Origin: CAG-238 sp934277695
GTDB lineage: Bacteria > Bacillota > Clostridia > Peptostreptococcales > Anaerovoracaceae
Reading direction: 5' to 3'
DNA length: 64,000 nt
Assembly: GCA_934277695.1 (NCBI GenBank)
Contig: CAKQVG010000002.1
Span: forward strand, 1-64,000
This document shows, in pieces, positions 1 through 8,458 of this stretch. The notes under the pieces were generated by a model. The model ran no database searches, was not told the origin of the DNA, and saw nothing but the letters and a program-made list of their open reading frames with translations. A program made the translations under genes and the position numbers. Numbering within the stretch: the first letter of the stretch is position 1; each line of letters begins with the position of its first letter.

Positions 1-31
1 ATTTCAATTTGAATTCATAACTATACTGCAT
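1..31 (-). CDS. Start of a probable transposase (5' end only)
   Basis: On the minus strand an AAGGAGG ribosome binding site (39-45) lies seven bases before ATG at 31. The ten visible residues are MQYSYEFKLK, which resemble the N-terminus of helix-turn-helix transposase subunits of IS3-type elements in Clostridia. Only ten codons are present, so the start is well supported and the identity only moderately. Confidence 0.45.
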   Translation of the reverse strand, partial: MQYSYEFKLK

Positions 32-70
32 AATTTTTCCTCCTTACTGGTGTCCAGTAAAGGGGGTACA
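1..70 (-). mobile_element. Terminus of an IS3-like insertion sequence (cut by the window edge)
   Basis: Read on the minus strand the stretch starts TGTACCCCC at position 70, continues through a 15-base palindrome (TACTGG-TGT-CCAGTA, 45-59) containing TGGACACC, then a ribosome binding site and a start codon leading out of the window. A TG-starting end with a TGGACAC core just upstream of a transposase start is typical of IS3-family ends. The other end and most of the transposase are not visible, so the family call is inference. Confidence 0.45.
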
Positions 71-156
71 TATCACCTTTTGTAGAAGCCTTCTTCGTGT
101 AAATGCTATTTCCGGCCTCGTAAATAGCACAGATCCATGAGATGCAATCCTATACA

Positions 157-210
157 AAAGGGACTGTGCCCTGACGGTTGAATATTTTCCGTTAAAGCGA
201 CAGTCCCCTT
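157..210 (-). terminator. Intrinsic terminator of serA
   Basis: On the minus strand the stem GGGGACTGTCGC ... GCACAGTCCC is followed by TTTTGT, 13 bases beyond the serA stop codon. The loop is long (about 30 bases) and holds a smaller AACGG/CCGT pairing. Confidence 0.7.
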
Positions 211-222
211 CATATTTTTGGG

Positions 223-1371
223 TTATTTTTCGATTGCACGGTAGCTGATGATCTTGGCACCTTCTTCGCCGTAGAAGAGGAGCGAAGGAATGCTTTCCTG
301 TGCAATTTCAGCAAGAACATAAGAAATTCCGTCTTCGCGGCGGCTTGCCATAACGCGGGAATACTTGATTTTGGCTGCCGAAAGCATTTCCATCACGGAA
401 AGCGCAGGATCGGCAACATCTTTGATCATCACAGCAACACGGATGCCGCTTTCAAGTTCGCCCATATCAAGTCTCGGGAAATTCACGGAGTTTATGATAT
501 TTCCGTTCTCGAAGTAGCTGCGGATCTCATCAACCGCCATAACCGCACAGTTGTCTTCGGCTTCCGCTGTGGAAGCACCCAGATGCGGAAGAAGAATTAC
601 ATTTTCTCTTCCTACCATATTGTCATTCGGGAAGTCCGTAACATATTTCGCTACCTTGCCGGATTCCATCGCCGCCGCAAGGTCGAGTTCGTTTACGAGT
701 TTATCTCTGGAGAAATTAAGAAGAACCGTCCCGGCTTTCATGGCATCGAAAAGCTCTGCGTTCATCATTCCTTTTGTGGAGTCGTTTGCCGGAAGATGCA
801 GGGTTACATAGTCGCAGAGCGAAAGCATTTCGCCGAGATCACTGTATACGCTGATGCCTTCGCCTCCGGATACATAGTACGGATCATAGCCGACGATTTC
901 CATGCCAAGCGCTTTGGCGGATGCGGCAACCTTGCGGCCGATTGCACCAAGTCCGACAACGCCGAGCGTCTTTCCGAGAATTTCGCTGCCCGCGAATTGA
1001 GATTTTCCTTTTTCCACTGTTTTGCTGACATCTTCTTTCAGTCCGGCAGCCCAGGAAAGGGCCGAAGGAACATTTCTTGCAGCAAGCAGAAGCCCGCAAA
1101 GCACAAGTTCCTTAACCGCATTTGCGTTTGCACCCGGGGTGTTGAATACCACGATGCCTCTTTCGGCACATTTATCAAGCGGAATATTATTTACTCCGGC
1201 ACCGGCTCTGGCAATGGCTTTCAGCTTATCGCCGAGTTCCATTTCGTGCATGTCCTGGCTTCTGACGAGAATGCCGTCCGCCTCAGATGCATTTTCAACG
1301 AGAATATAACCGCCCGGAAGCTGTTTCAAACCGACCGGGGAAATTTTATTTAAAGTTGCGATTTTATACAT
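223..1371 (-). CDS. serA: D-3-phosphoglycerate dehydrogenase
   Basis: A 382-residue D-2-hydroxyacid dehydrogenase that should oxidise 3-phosphoglycerate to 3-phosphohydroxypyruvate with NAD, the first step of serine synthesis, in the cytoplasm. The Rossmann motif GLGAIG is at residues 140-145, the substrate Arg at about 222 (in NFSRDKLVNE) and the catalytic His in PHLGAST at about 263. The last 70 or so residues form a small C-terminal domain compatible with an ACT-like regulatory fold; there is no long inserted domain, so this is the short form. The start follows GAGGAGG on the minus strand. serC is read divergently from a shared palindromic promoter, so the two serine genes are probably co-regulated. 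Confidence 0.93.
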   Translation of the reverse strand: MYKIATLNKISPVGLKQLPGGYILVENASEADGILVRSQDMHEMELGDKLKAIARAGAGVNNIPLDKCAERGIVVFNTPGANANAVKELVLCGLLLAARNVPSALSWAAGLKEDVSKTVEKGKSQFAGSEILGKTLGVVGLGAIGRKVAASAKALGMEIVGYDPYYVSGGEGISVYSDLGEMLSLCDYVTLHLPANDSTKGMMNAELFDAMKAGTVLLNFSRDKLVNELDLAAAMESGKVAKYVTDFPNDNMVGRENVILLPHLGASTAEAEDNCAVMAVDEIRSYFENGNIINSVNFPRLDMGELESGIRVAVMIKDVADPALSVMEMLSAAKIKYSRVMASRREDGISYVLAEIAQESIPSLLFYGEEGAKIISYRAIEK

Positions 1372-1392
1372 AAATATTTACCTCCTCGTCAC

Positions 1393-1431
1393 AGTATATC
1401 ACTTTACGAAAGCCGCGTAAAGTGGTATACT
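1393..1431. promoter_or_regulatory. Mirrored divergent promoters of serA and serC within a palindrome
   Basis: Two 16-base arms (1393-1408 and 1416-1431), identical as inverted repeats at 15 of 16 positions, flank a 7-base centre. Rightward, TTTACG (1403-1408), 17 bases and TATACT (1426-1431) form the serC promoter. Leftward, TTTACG (complement of 1416-1421), 17 bases and TATACT (complement of 1393-1398) form the serA promoter. Each -35 lies between the other promoter's elements, so two polymerases could not bind together, and the dyad could also be a repressor site. Confidence 0.75.
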
Positions 1432-1466
1432 ACACTATATATAGCATAAAATTCAGGAGGATAATG

Positions 1467-2558
1467 ATGGGTACTTACAATCGTGTATATAACTTTTCCG
1501 CCGGCCCTTCAATGCTGCCGGTAGAAGTGCTTGAAAAGGTGCAGAAGGATCTGCTTAACTATGAAGGAAGCGGCCAGTCCGTAATGGAAATGAGCCACCG
1601 CTCCAAGGAATATCAGAAGATTATTGATGATGCAGAGGCAGATCTCAGAGAACTCATGCACATTCCTGACAATTATAAAGTTTTGTTTGTTCAAGGCGGA
1701 GGTACGCTTCAGTTCGCGATGGTTCCGCTTAATCTGCTCAGAAATTCAAAGAAAGCGGATTACGTTCTCACGGGAACATGGGCAAAGAAAGCATACAAAG
1801 AAGCATGCAAATACGGCGATATCCGCGTGATCGCGTCATCCGAAGACGATAAGTTCACATGGGTTCCGAAAATCGGAAGAGAAGATGTAAGAGAAGATGC
1901 GGACTATGCATATATTACAACAAACAATACGATATACGGAACGAAATACAATTACATTCCGGAAACCGGAAATGTTCCTCTTGTTGCGGATATGTCTTCC
2001 AACATTTTGTCCGAAGAGATTGATGTCAGCAAGTTCGGAATGATTTGGGCGGGCGCACAGAAGAACGTGGGTCCTGCAGGCGTTACAATCGTCATTATAA
2101 GAGAAGATTTAATCGGATTTGCGGGAGCAGAGGTTCCGACCTATCTTGATTACAAAATTCATGCGGATAACGGTTCCATGTATAATACGCCGCCTTGCTT
2201 CTCAATCTATGTAGCAGGAGAAGTGTTTAAGTATCTCAAATCCATAGGCGGCATTGCCGAAATGGAAAGAAGAAACAGAGAAAAAGCGCAGATGCTTTAC
2301 GATTTCATCGATTCGAGCAAGCTCTTCAGCTGCCCGGTTGCAAAGGAAGACCGCTCGCTTATGAACGTTGTTTTCGTGACCGGAGATGCGGAGCTTGACA
2401 AGAAATTCATAGCACTCGCAAAGGAAAACGGAATGATTAATCTCTCCGGACACCGCTCAATCGGCGGAATGCGTGCGAGCATTTACAACGCAATGCCAAA
2501 GGAAGGCGTTGCGGCGCTTGTTGATTTTATGAGAAAATTCGAAGAGGAGAATAAATAG
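1467..2558 (+). CDS. serC: Phosphoserine aminotransferase
   Basis: A 363-residue class V aminotransferase that converts 3-phosphohydroxypyruvate and glutamate to O-phosphoserine. It opens with the family signature YNFSAGPSMLP, has the phosphate-binding VQGGGTLQF segment, and carries the PLP lysine in AQKNVGPAG; SGHRSIGGMRAS near the end is also typical. Length equals the family norm of about 360. Two ATGs follow GGAGG (1456-1460); the second, at 1467, has the better six-base spacing and begins MGTYNRVYNFSAGP, so it is chosen over 1464 and over the longer upstream reading. The stop abuts the next gene's ATG. Confidence 0.95.
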   Translation: MGTYNRVYNFSAGPSMLPVEVLEKVQKDLLNYEGSGQSVMEMSHRSKEYQKIIDDAEADLRELMHIPDNYKVLFVQGGGTLQFAMVPLNLLRNSKKADYVLTGTWAKKAYKEACKYGDIRVIASSEDDKFTWVPKIGREDVREDADYAYITTNNTIYGTKYNYIPETGNVPLVADMSSNILSEEIDVSKFGMIWAGAQKNVGPAGVTIVIIREDLIGFAGAEVPTYLDYKIHADNGSMYNTPPCFSIYVAGEVFKYLKSIGGIAEMERRNREKAQMLYDFIDSSKLFSCPVAKEDRSLMNVVFVTGDAELDKKFIALAKENGMINLSGHRSIGGMRASIYNAMPKEGVAALVDFMRKFEEENK

Positions 2559-3803
2559 ATGAAATACCTGATTGTTATACCGGATGGTTCGGCAGACAAC
2601 CCGATCCCCTCTCTGGGCGGCATGACGCCGCTTGAAGCCGCAGACATTCCCACCATGGATATGCTTGCCTCAAAAGGTGAGATCGGAACGGTCAGAACCG
2701 TTCCGGAAGGAATCAGCCCGGGAAGCGACTCTGCAAACTTGTCGGTTATGGGCTATGATCCGAGAAAATATCTCACGGGGCGTTCACCGCTCGAGGCAGC
2801 TGCAATCGGAGTGGATATGCTCGGCACCGATATTTCTTTCAGAGCAAATTTCATAACAATTGACCCTGCGGGCGAAGCAGAGTACGAGGACTACATTGTC
2901 CGCGACCATGCCGCAGGAGACATTACAACGGAAGAGTGTGCGGAACTTCTGAAGAGCATCAACGATGCGTTTGCCGATGAAAATCTGTATTTCCACACGG
3001 GAACCGGCTACAGACACTGCATGCTCCTCAAAAAAGATCATCCGCATGCGCATACGGAATATAAATGTGTGCCTCCGCATGACATTCTCGACAGACATGC
3101 CAGAGAGTATCTGCCAAAGGGAAAAAGTGCGGACTTCCTCATCGACATGATGCGAAAAAGCTACGACATACTGAAGGATCACCCTATAAACAAAGCCAGA
3201 GCAGCAAAGGGTCTCAACCCTGCAAACAGCCTTTGGATCTGGGGACAGGGAACACGCCCGGAACTTCCGAACTTCAACGAAAAATTCGGAGTGAAGGCAA
3301 CCGTGATTTCTGCAGTCGACCTCATAAGGGGAATCGGCATTTTTGCGGGGATGCATATTGTGGATGTTGAGGGTGCCGACGGAACCATCAACACAAACTA
3401 CGAGGGCAAGGTTGCCAAGGCAATCGAAGAATACGAGCGCGGACAGGATATGATATATATGCATATCGAGGGTACGGATGAGTGCTCTCACCAGGGAAAT
3501 CTGGAAGCGAAGATGAGATGCGCGCATTACATCGACAGCCGAGTTGTGAAACCGCTGTACGAATATCTTGAGTCAACCGGTGAGGATTATAAGATTCTTG
3601 TGGTTCCGGATCACAGGACTCCGCTTGAAATCAGAACCCATTCCTCAGACCCTGTGCCTTTTGTGATCTATGACAGCCGCAAGGTTCTTCCGGAAGACAA
3701 GAGAAAGCAGTTTAACGAAAGAGCGGCAGCGGAAGCAAAAAATCACATTGAAGAAGGAAACACTCTGGCGGATAAATTTTTTGAAAGGGACACGACAGCT
3801 TAA
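2559..3803 (+). CDS. apgM: Cofactor-independent phosphoglycerate mutase-like phosphatase/mutase (ApgM family)
   Basis: A 414-residue alkaline-phosphatase-superfamily protein of the archaeal-type 2,3-bisphosphoglycerate-independent phosphoglycerate mutase group. The N-terminal VIPDGSADNP gives metal ligands, the nucleophile Ser is in SPGSDSAN and further ligands are in GTDECSHQG and PDHRTPLEIRTH. Family members interconvert 3- and 2-phosphoglycerate; a subgroup has been proposed to be homoserine kinase. Its start codon directly follows the serC stop, so the two are translationally linked. Because the operon makes phosphoserine but shows no serB here, a phosphoserine phosphatase role is possible, but that is inference. 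Confidence 0.85.
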   Translation: MKYLIVIPDGSADNPIPSLGGMTPLEAADIPTMDMLASKGEIGTVRTVPEGISPGSDSANLSVMGYDPRKYLTGRSPLEAAAIGVDMLGTDISFRANFITIDPAGEAEYEDYIVRDHAAGDITTEECAELLKSINDAFADENLYFHTGTGYRHCMLLKKDHPHAHTEYKCVPPHDILDRHAREYLPKGKSADFLIDMMRKSYDILKDHPINKARAAKGLNPANSLWIWGQGTRPELPNFNEKFGVKATVISAVDLIRGIGIFAGMHIVDVEGADGTINTNYEGKVAKAIEEYERGQDMIYMHIEGTDECSHQGNLEAKMRCAHYIDSRVVKPLYEYLESTGEDYKILVVPDHRTPLEIRTHSSDPVPFVIYDSRKVLPEDKRKQFNERAAAEAKNHIEEGNTLADKFFERDTTA

Positions 3804-3805
3804 AC

Positions 3806-5164
3806 ATGAAAAAAATATTAAGAAAGACAATCTGTTTTCTGTTGGTGCTTTCGGTAACGGCCGGCTCAACGATTACCACATCCTTTGCGGCGTCAAAACC
3901 GGATATAACGGCAACATCGGCATTTCTGTACTGCGATACAACCGACGAAGTGCTCTGGCAGAAGAATGCAGATAAGAAACTCAATCTTGCCAGCATTACG
4001 AAGCTGATGACCTGCCTGATAGCAGTCGAAAAGCTCGGGCTTGACCATGTGGTGACTGTGGATGCCGAAGCGACGCGCGTTGACAAAGCAGAATCGATGG
4101 TATATGCGGGAGAAAAGATAACGGTGGAAGACTTGGTTTACGAGGCACTCTTGTGCTCGGCAAACGATGCCGCCAAGGCACTCGCAATCGAAGTTTCCGG
4201 TACGCAGAAGAAGTTTGCGAAGCTTATGAACAAGCGTGCAAAGAAAATAGGATGCACAAACACACACTTTGCCAATGCAAGCGGCGTCAAAATCGGAAAG
4301 ATTCAATCTTACTCGACAGCGAAAGATATTGTTTTGATAGCGAAGGAAGCTTTCAAAAACAAAAAAATCCTGAAAATTGCCAAAACCGCAAAACATACGC
4401 TGAAGGCAACAAACAAGAGCGGTGAGCGGGAAATCGAATCCACCAACCTCTTCCTTGCAGGCGGGAAGGCCACGACTTTCAGCGGAGACATCAAAGTAAA
4501 GAAATACAAAGGCGTGATAGCGGGAAAGACCGGGACCACACCGGAGTTCAAAACAACGATGGTAGTGGCATGCGACATTGACGGATTTACCGTATATGCG
4601 GTAATCATGAATTCTACCCTTGAAGATCGATACAGCGACATCCGTACGATGCTTAACTATGCGAAGAGAAGCATTTCCAAGTACACCGCATTTGAGAAAG
4701 GCGAAATTTTCGGAGAAGCCAAAGTCACCGGCGGAGCACAGAACAAAGTGGAAGCGGCAGCATCCGAGGCAGGGCTTGTAAACCTGCCGGAGGGCGCCTC
4801 TGCTTCGCTTGTAACGACAAAGGTTACATATAAAGAGGACTTAAAAGCACCTATTAAGAAGGGTGATACAGTGGGAAAAGTTGAGATTTTTCTTGCAGAC
4901 GAAAAGGTCAGGGACATTGCGCTAAAAGCAACAAAAAGTGTGAAGGAGGGATGGTTTCTTTCCGCAATCGGAATCAGCAACCTCCAGACAATCCTCATTT
5001 TTGCGGTGCTTGCGCTGATCCTGGCTTTTTATATAACCATCGTTGTTCTGCGGGCAAAGAACAAGAGAAAGAAGCTGCGTGCACGAAAGGAAAGAGCAAG
5101 GCAGATTGCAATGGCACAGCTTGAAAGAGAAAGAGATGTTAGAAAAAGGGATTGGCCGTACTGA
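3806..5164 (+). CDS. dacF: D-alanyl-D-alanine carboxypeptidase (PBP5/DacF type)
   Basis: A 452-residue low-molecular-weight penicillin-binding protein that trims the terminal D-Ala from peptidoglycan stem peptides outside the membrane. It has a signal peptide ending around residue 28, the active-site SITK tetrad at 63-66, SAN in CSANDAAKAL, and KTG in IAGKTGTT. A C-terminal domain of about 90 residues follows. The hydrophobic segment near residues 393-417 is followed by a Lys/Arg-rich tail, so the anchor here is a true transmembrane helix. The gene begins two bases after apgM and ends overlapping uvrC by one base (TGATG). Its presence in a serine operon appears to be positional only. Confidence 0.92.
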   Translation: MKKILRKTICFLLVLSVTAGSTITTSFAASKPDITATSAFLYCDTTDEVLWQKNADKKLNLASITKLMTCLIAVEKLGLDHVVTVDAEATRVDKAESMVYAGEKITVEDLVYEALLCSANDAAKALAIEVSGTQKKFAKLMNKRAKKIGCTNTHFANASGVKIGKIQSYSTAKDIVLIAKEAFKNKKILKIAKTAKHTLKATNKSGEREIESTNLFLAGGKATTFSGDIKVKKYKGVIAGKTGTTPEFKTTMVVACDIDGFTVYAVIMNSTLEDRYSDIRTMLNYAKRSISKYTAFEKGEIFGEAKVTGGAQNKVEAAASEAGLVNLPEGASASLVTTKVTYKEDLKAPIKKGDTVGKVEIFLADEKVRDIALKATKSVKEGWFLSAIGISNLQTILIFAVLALILAFYITIVVLRAKNKRKKLRARKERARQIAMAQLERERDVRKRDWPY

Positions 5165-6993
5165 TGTTTGATATTAAAGAAAATCTGAAAAAACTCCCGG
5201 ACTGCCCGGGAGTTTATATGCATAAGGACAAGCTCGGACAGGTTATCTATGTGGGCAAAGCCATATCACTGAGAAACCGTGTGCGTCAATATTTCCAGGC
5301 GTCTGCCAATCACAGTCCGAAGGTGAAGGCGATGGTTTCGCATATTGCGGAATTTGAATACATCACCTGCCAGACTGAGATGGAAGCCCTGATTTTGGAA
5401 TGCAATCTGATTAAGAGATATGCACCGAAGTATAATGTCCTTCTAAGAGATGACAAGACATACCCGTACATCAAAGTGACCGTGTCGGAAAAATTCCCAA
5501 GGGTTCTCAAGACGAGGCTCATAACAAAGGACGGAAGCCGGTATTTCGGACCGTACAGCGATGCCGGGGCCGTAAATGACATTATTGAACTTCTGAACAA
5601 CATCTATGTGCTCAAAAGATGTGCAGCACGGAGTTTTCCGGAAGGTTACAGACCTTGTCTGAATTATCACATTAACAGATGCAGGGGCATTTGCACAGGG
5701 GAGGTTTCCGAGCAGGAGTACCGGGAGCATATTCAGGAAGTCATAGAATTTCTGAACGGCAGGCAGCAGCCGATTCTGAACTACCTGACCGCAAAGATGA
5801 ACGAGGCGTCGGAAAAGATGGAGTTTGAAGAGGCAGCGGTATACCGCGACCATATTACGGCGGTCAAGGCCCTCGGACAGACGCAGAGGGTCAGCATGAC
5901 GTCCGGCAAGGATTTTGACATTGTGCTTCCGGCGGGTGAAGGCAAAAATTTGTCCATTGCACTTTTTACGGTGAGAGACGGCAAACTCAGCGGCAGGGAA
6001 ATCTTCAACATGCATGCCGGTGCCGAAGAAGATTATGACACGCTTGTAGGAGAATTCATCAAGCAATATTACAGCACATTCGCACAGCCGGCTTCGGAGA
6101 TTGTTCTTTCCAAACCGCTCCGAGAGGCGGAACTGATTGAGCAATACCTTGAGGGTACAGGGGAAGGCAGAAAAGTAAAGATTTTCGTTCCGCAGAAGGG
6201 CGAGAAAAAGGCTTTGCTCGATTTGGCGAAGCGGGATGTTGTGGAGCTTTCGAAAACTCTTGCGATAAAGGCGGAAACCGCACGCGAGAAGGAGGAAAGC
6301 CTTCGGGAAGCGATGGAAGCTATCCTCGGAATCCGAAAGGAAGCATACCGAATCGAATCATACGATATCTCGAACACAAACGGTGTTGATACGGTCGGAG
6401 CAATGGTTGTTTTCAGCAATTTCAAACCGGTGCGCAAGGATTACCGAAGGTTCAAAATCAAGACAGTTGAGGGGCCGAACGATTACGGAAGCCTGCAGGA
6501 AATGCTGTACAGAAGATTCAAGCGGGCACTTGCCGGCGACCCGGGGTTTGTGAATCTGCCGGACCTCATTCTCATGGACGGCGGACAGGGTCAGGTCAGT
6601 GCGGCCGAAAAAGTGCTTACCGCAATGCAGATTTCCATCCCCGTACTCGGCATGGCAAAAGACGACAGCCACCGGACACGGGCACTGGTAAACGGAAGAG
6701 GCGAGGAATATGTACTCAGAGAGAATCCTTTCCTTTTCAAATACTGCGGCAGGATTCAGGAGGAAGTGCATCGATTTGCGATTGAGTATCACAGGAATCT
6801 TCGAAGCAGGAATTCCATAGGCTCGGCACTGGACAATGTCACCGGAATCGGTCCGGCCAAAAGAAATGCACTGCTGGCACAGTTCAAGTCCGTGGAGAAC
6901 ATAAAGGCGGCTTCAATCGAAGAATTGACGAAGGTTCCGGGCATTACCGAGAAAAACGCTCGGGCAATCAAGGAATATTTTGGTTGCCTGTGA
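5164..6993 (+). CDS. uvrC: Excinuclease ABC subunit C
   Basis: A 609-residue UvrC, the subunit that makes both incisions flanking a DNA lesion during nucleotide excision repair with UvrA and UvrB. The N-terminal GIY-YIG nuclease domain shows PGVYMHKD and VIYVGKA, the UvrB-binding UVR segment is near KMEFEEAAVYRD, the RNase H-like domain follows, and the C-terminus has two helix-hairpin-helix motifs (VTGIGPAKRNALL and VPGITEKNA). ATG at 5164 is chosen because MFDIKENLKKLPDCPGVY matches the usual UvrC start; an in-frame TTG at 5152 is possible. Translation is coupled to dacF by overlapping stop and start. Confidence 0.95.
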   Translation: MFDIKENLKKLPDCPGVYMHKDKLGQVIYVGKAISLRNRVRQYFQASANHSPKVKAMVSHIAEFEYITCQTEMEALILECNLIKRYAPKYNVLLRDDKTYPYIKVTVSEKFPRVLKTRLITKDGSRYFGPYSDAGAVNDIIELLNNIYVLKRCAARSFPEGYRPCLNYHINRCRGICTGEVSEQEYREHIQEVIEFLNGRQQPILNYLTAKMNEASEKMEFEEAAVYRDHITAVKALGQTQRVSMTSGKDFDIVLPAGEGKNLSIALFTVRDGKLSGREIFNMHAGAEEDYDTLVGEFIKQYYSTFAQPASEIVLSKPLREAELIEQYLEGTGEGRKVKIFVPQKGEKKALLDLAKRDVVELSKTLAIKAETAREKEESLREAMEAILGIRKEAYRIESYDISNTNGVDTVGAMVVFSNFKPVRKDYRRFKIKTVEGPNDYGSLQEMLYRRFKRALAGDPGFVNLPDLILMDGGQGQVSAAEKVLTAMQISIPVLGMAKDDSHRTRALVNGRGEEYVLRENPFLFKYCGRIQEEVHRFAIEYHRNLRSRNSIGSALDNVTGIGPAKRNALLAQFKSVENIKAASIEELTKVPGITEKNARAIKEYFGCL

Positions 6994-7012
6994 GGATAAT
7001 ATATGTTAGAAT
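6984..7012 (+). promoter_or_regulatory. Promoter of the DUF1292 gene
   Basis: TTGCCT (6984-6989), 17 bases, then TAGAAT (7007-7012). It overlaps the uvrC stop codon and places the start of transcription about 35 bases before the next gene. Confidence 0.55.
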
Positions 7013-7053
7013 GAATAAATCAAAAATAAACGCAAAGTTTGTGGAGGGAAAAA

Positions 7054-7329
7054 ATGGCAAACGAAAAGAAAAACGTTGAAATCGACGAAAAGGATATTAT
7101 TACTTTGGAATTTGACAACGGCGATGAAGTGGAATGCGAGATCATGGGCGTATTTGACTTTAACGGCAAAGAATACATCGCACTGATTCCGGATGACGGA
7201 ACGGATGATGTTTACATTTACGGCTACAAAGAAGTCGGAGAAGATGAATTCGAACTGATCGACATTGAAGATGATGCAGAATTTGAAGCAGTTGTTGCTG
7301 AATTCGACAGCATCATGGACGAACAGTAG
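7054..7329 (+). CDS. DUF1292 family acidic protein
   Basis: A 91-residue, strongly acidic protein of the DUF1292 family (YrzB-like), common in Firmicutes and without a firm function. The characteristic pattern is visible: LEFDNGDEVECEIMGVFDFNGKEYIALIPDD followed by a YGYKEVGEDEFELIDIEDDAEFE block (each given here only in part as landmarks). There is no signal peptide or membrane segment, so it is cytoplasmic. GGAGGG five bases upstream sets the ATG at 7054. It has its own promoter and stands alone between uvrC and the B12 riboswitch. Confidence 0.85.
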   Translation: MANEKKNVEIDEKDIITLEFDNGDEVECEIMGVFDFNGKEYIALIPDDGTDDVYIYGYKEVGEDEFELIDIEDDAEFEAVVAEFDSIMDEQ

Positions 7330-7344
7330 AAACAAATAACAAGC

Positions 7345-7495
7345 GTGTGAATCAAAGCTAACGGAAAGAGGTGAAATCCCTCACTGTTTCTCAGCAACCG
7401 TAATGAGCCCAAAGGCTATAAGTCGGGAGACGAGTCTTGGTTCGGGATGCACATCCTCTGAGGCGGGTTGGCATCATTCAGACATGCAAGCGACT
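7345..7495 (+). ncRNA. Cobalamin (B12) riboswitch
   Basis: The core GGAAAGAGGTGAAATCCCTC (7363-7382), then CAGCAACCGTAATG and the B12-box-like AAGTCGGGAGACGAGTC (7420-7436) follow the order of conserved blocks in cobalamin riboswitches (GGTGAAA-TCC, CCGC-ACTGT, AGYCMGGAGACC). A strong terminator follows at once and the genes downstream encode an ECF vitamin transporter, as expected of transcription attenuation by B12. Exact ends are approximate. Confidence 0.75.
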
Positions 7496-7500
7496 TATGA

Positions 7501-7525
7501 GAACAGCCTCGGGGCTGTTCTTTTT
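7501..7525 (+). terminator. Riboswitch expression-platform terminator
   Basis: GAACAGCC, a four-base loop, GGCTGTTC and TTTTT make a compact intrinsic terminator between the riboswitch and the transporter genes. Cobalamin binding would be expected to favour it and shut the operon off. Confidence 0.8.
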
Positions 7526-7552
7526 ATGCAGAAAAAGGAAGGAAGAAACGAT

Positions 7553-8458
7553 ATGTTCAAAGACGGACTGGGCGAAAGCAGCCGGTTTTCGAGCTGCCAC
7601 CCGGCGGTAAACGTAATATTTTACACACTGGCAATCGGCATCACGATGTTTTCGCTTGACCCGGTGTTTTTGTGTGTAACCACGGTATTCGCATGGGCAT
7701 ATTCCGTTTTGCTGAAGGGCAGGAAGGCAATAAAAACAAACCTGCTTTTCATGCTTCCGATTGTTTTGATAATGACGGTGGTGAACGGACTTTTCACCCA
7801 CAACGGCAAGACCGTTCTCTTCTTCCTGAACGACAGCAGAATTACGCTTGAGGCTTTGGCATACGGGATGGCGGCAGCACTGCTGCTGGGGGCCGTTATC
7901 GTATGGTTTGCGAGCTTCAATGTGGTAATGAGCTCGGACAAGCTGATTTATTTGTTCGGCAAGGCAGCACCTGTGCTGGGACTTACGCTTTCCATGATCT
8001 TCCGTTTCATCCCGCTTCTTAAGAACCGATTCAAGGAAATCAAGATGGGGCAGGAATGCATGGGAAGGCATGTTGAGAAGGGGCTGTTTGCAAAGATGCG
8101 GCAGCTTTGCAAGGAAATATCAATCCTGATTTCGTGGTCGCTTGAGGCTTCCATCGAAACCTCGGACTCGATGGAGGCAAGAGGATACGGTTTGCACGGC
8201 AGAACAAGCTTCCATCTGTTTAAGATGTCACCGACCGACTGGACGGTGCTTGCGGTTCTGCTTGTAACGGGAGGCATTTCCGTTTTGGGCTGTGCCTTGG
8301 GAAAAACGAGCATATATTTCTATCCGGTGATTCAGTTCGCCGAATGGGATTTGATGAGAATACTGACGCTGGTAAGCTTTGCAGCGTTACTTGCAACACC
8401 GATGGTGCTGGATATTACAGGAGAAAAGAAATGGCAGCAATTAAGGTTAGAAATTTAA
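7553..8458 (+). CDS. ECF transporter T component (CbiQ/EcfT-like)
   Basis: A 301-residue membrane protein of the energy-coupling factor T family, the scaffold that couples ATPases to the substrate-binding S subunit. It has about five to six hydrophobic helices and the cytoplasmic coupling helices with the family Ala-Arg-Gly motif, seen in SMEARGYGLHGR near residue 205. ATG at 7553 is preferred (AAGGAAGG upstream, MFKDGLGESSRF); the longer reading would run through the riboswitch and terminator. The gene overlaps the ATPase gene by 28 bases and should be repressed by B12. Confidence 0.85.
   Translation: MFKDGLGESSRFSSCHPAVNVIFYTLAIGITMFSLDPVFLCVTTVFAWAYSVLLKGRKAIKTNLLFMLPIVLIMTVVNGLFTHNGKTVLFFLNDSRITLEALAYGMAAALLLGAVIVWFASFNVVMSSDKLIYLFGKAAPVLGLTLSMIFRFIPLLKNRFKEIKMGQECMGRHVEKGLFAKMRQLCKEISILISWSLEASIETSDSMEARGYGLHGRTSFHLFKMSPTDWTVLAVLLVTGGISVLGCALGKTSIYFYPVIQFAEWDLMRILTLVSFAALLATPMVLDITGEKKWQQLRLEI

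Noticed and set aside
2784..3527. 247-codon minus-strand frame
   Set aside because: Antisense shadow of apgM without a ribosome binding site or recognisable domain.
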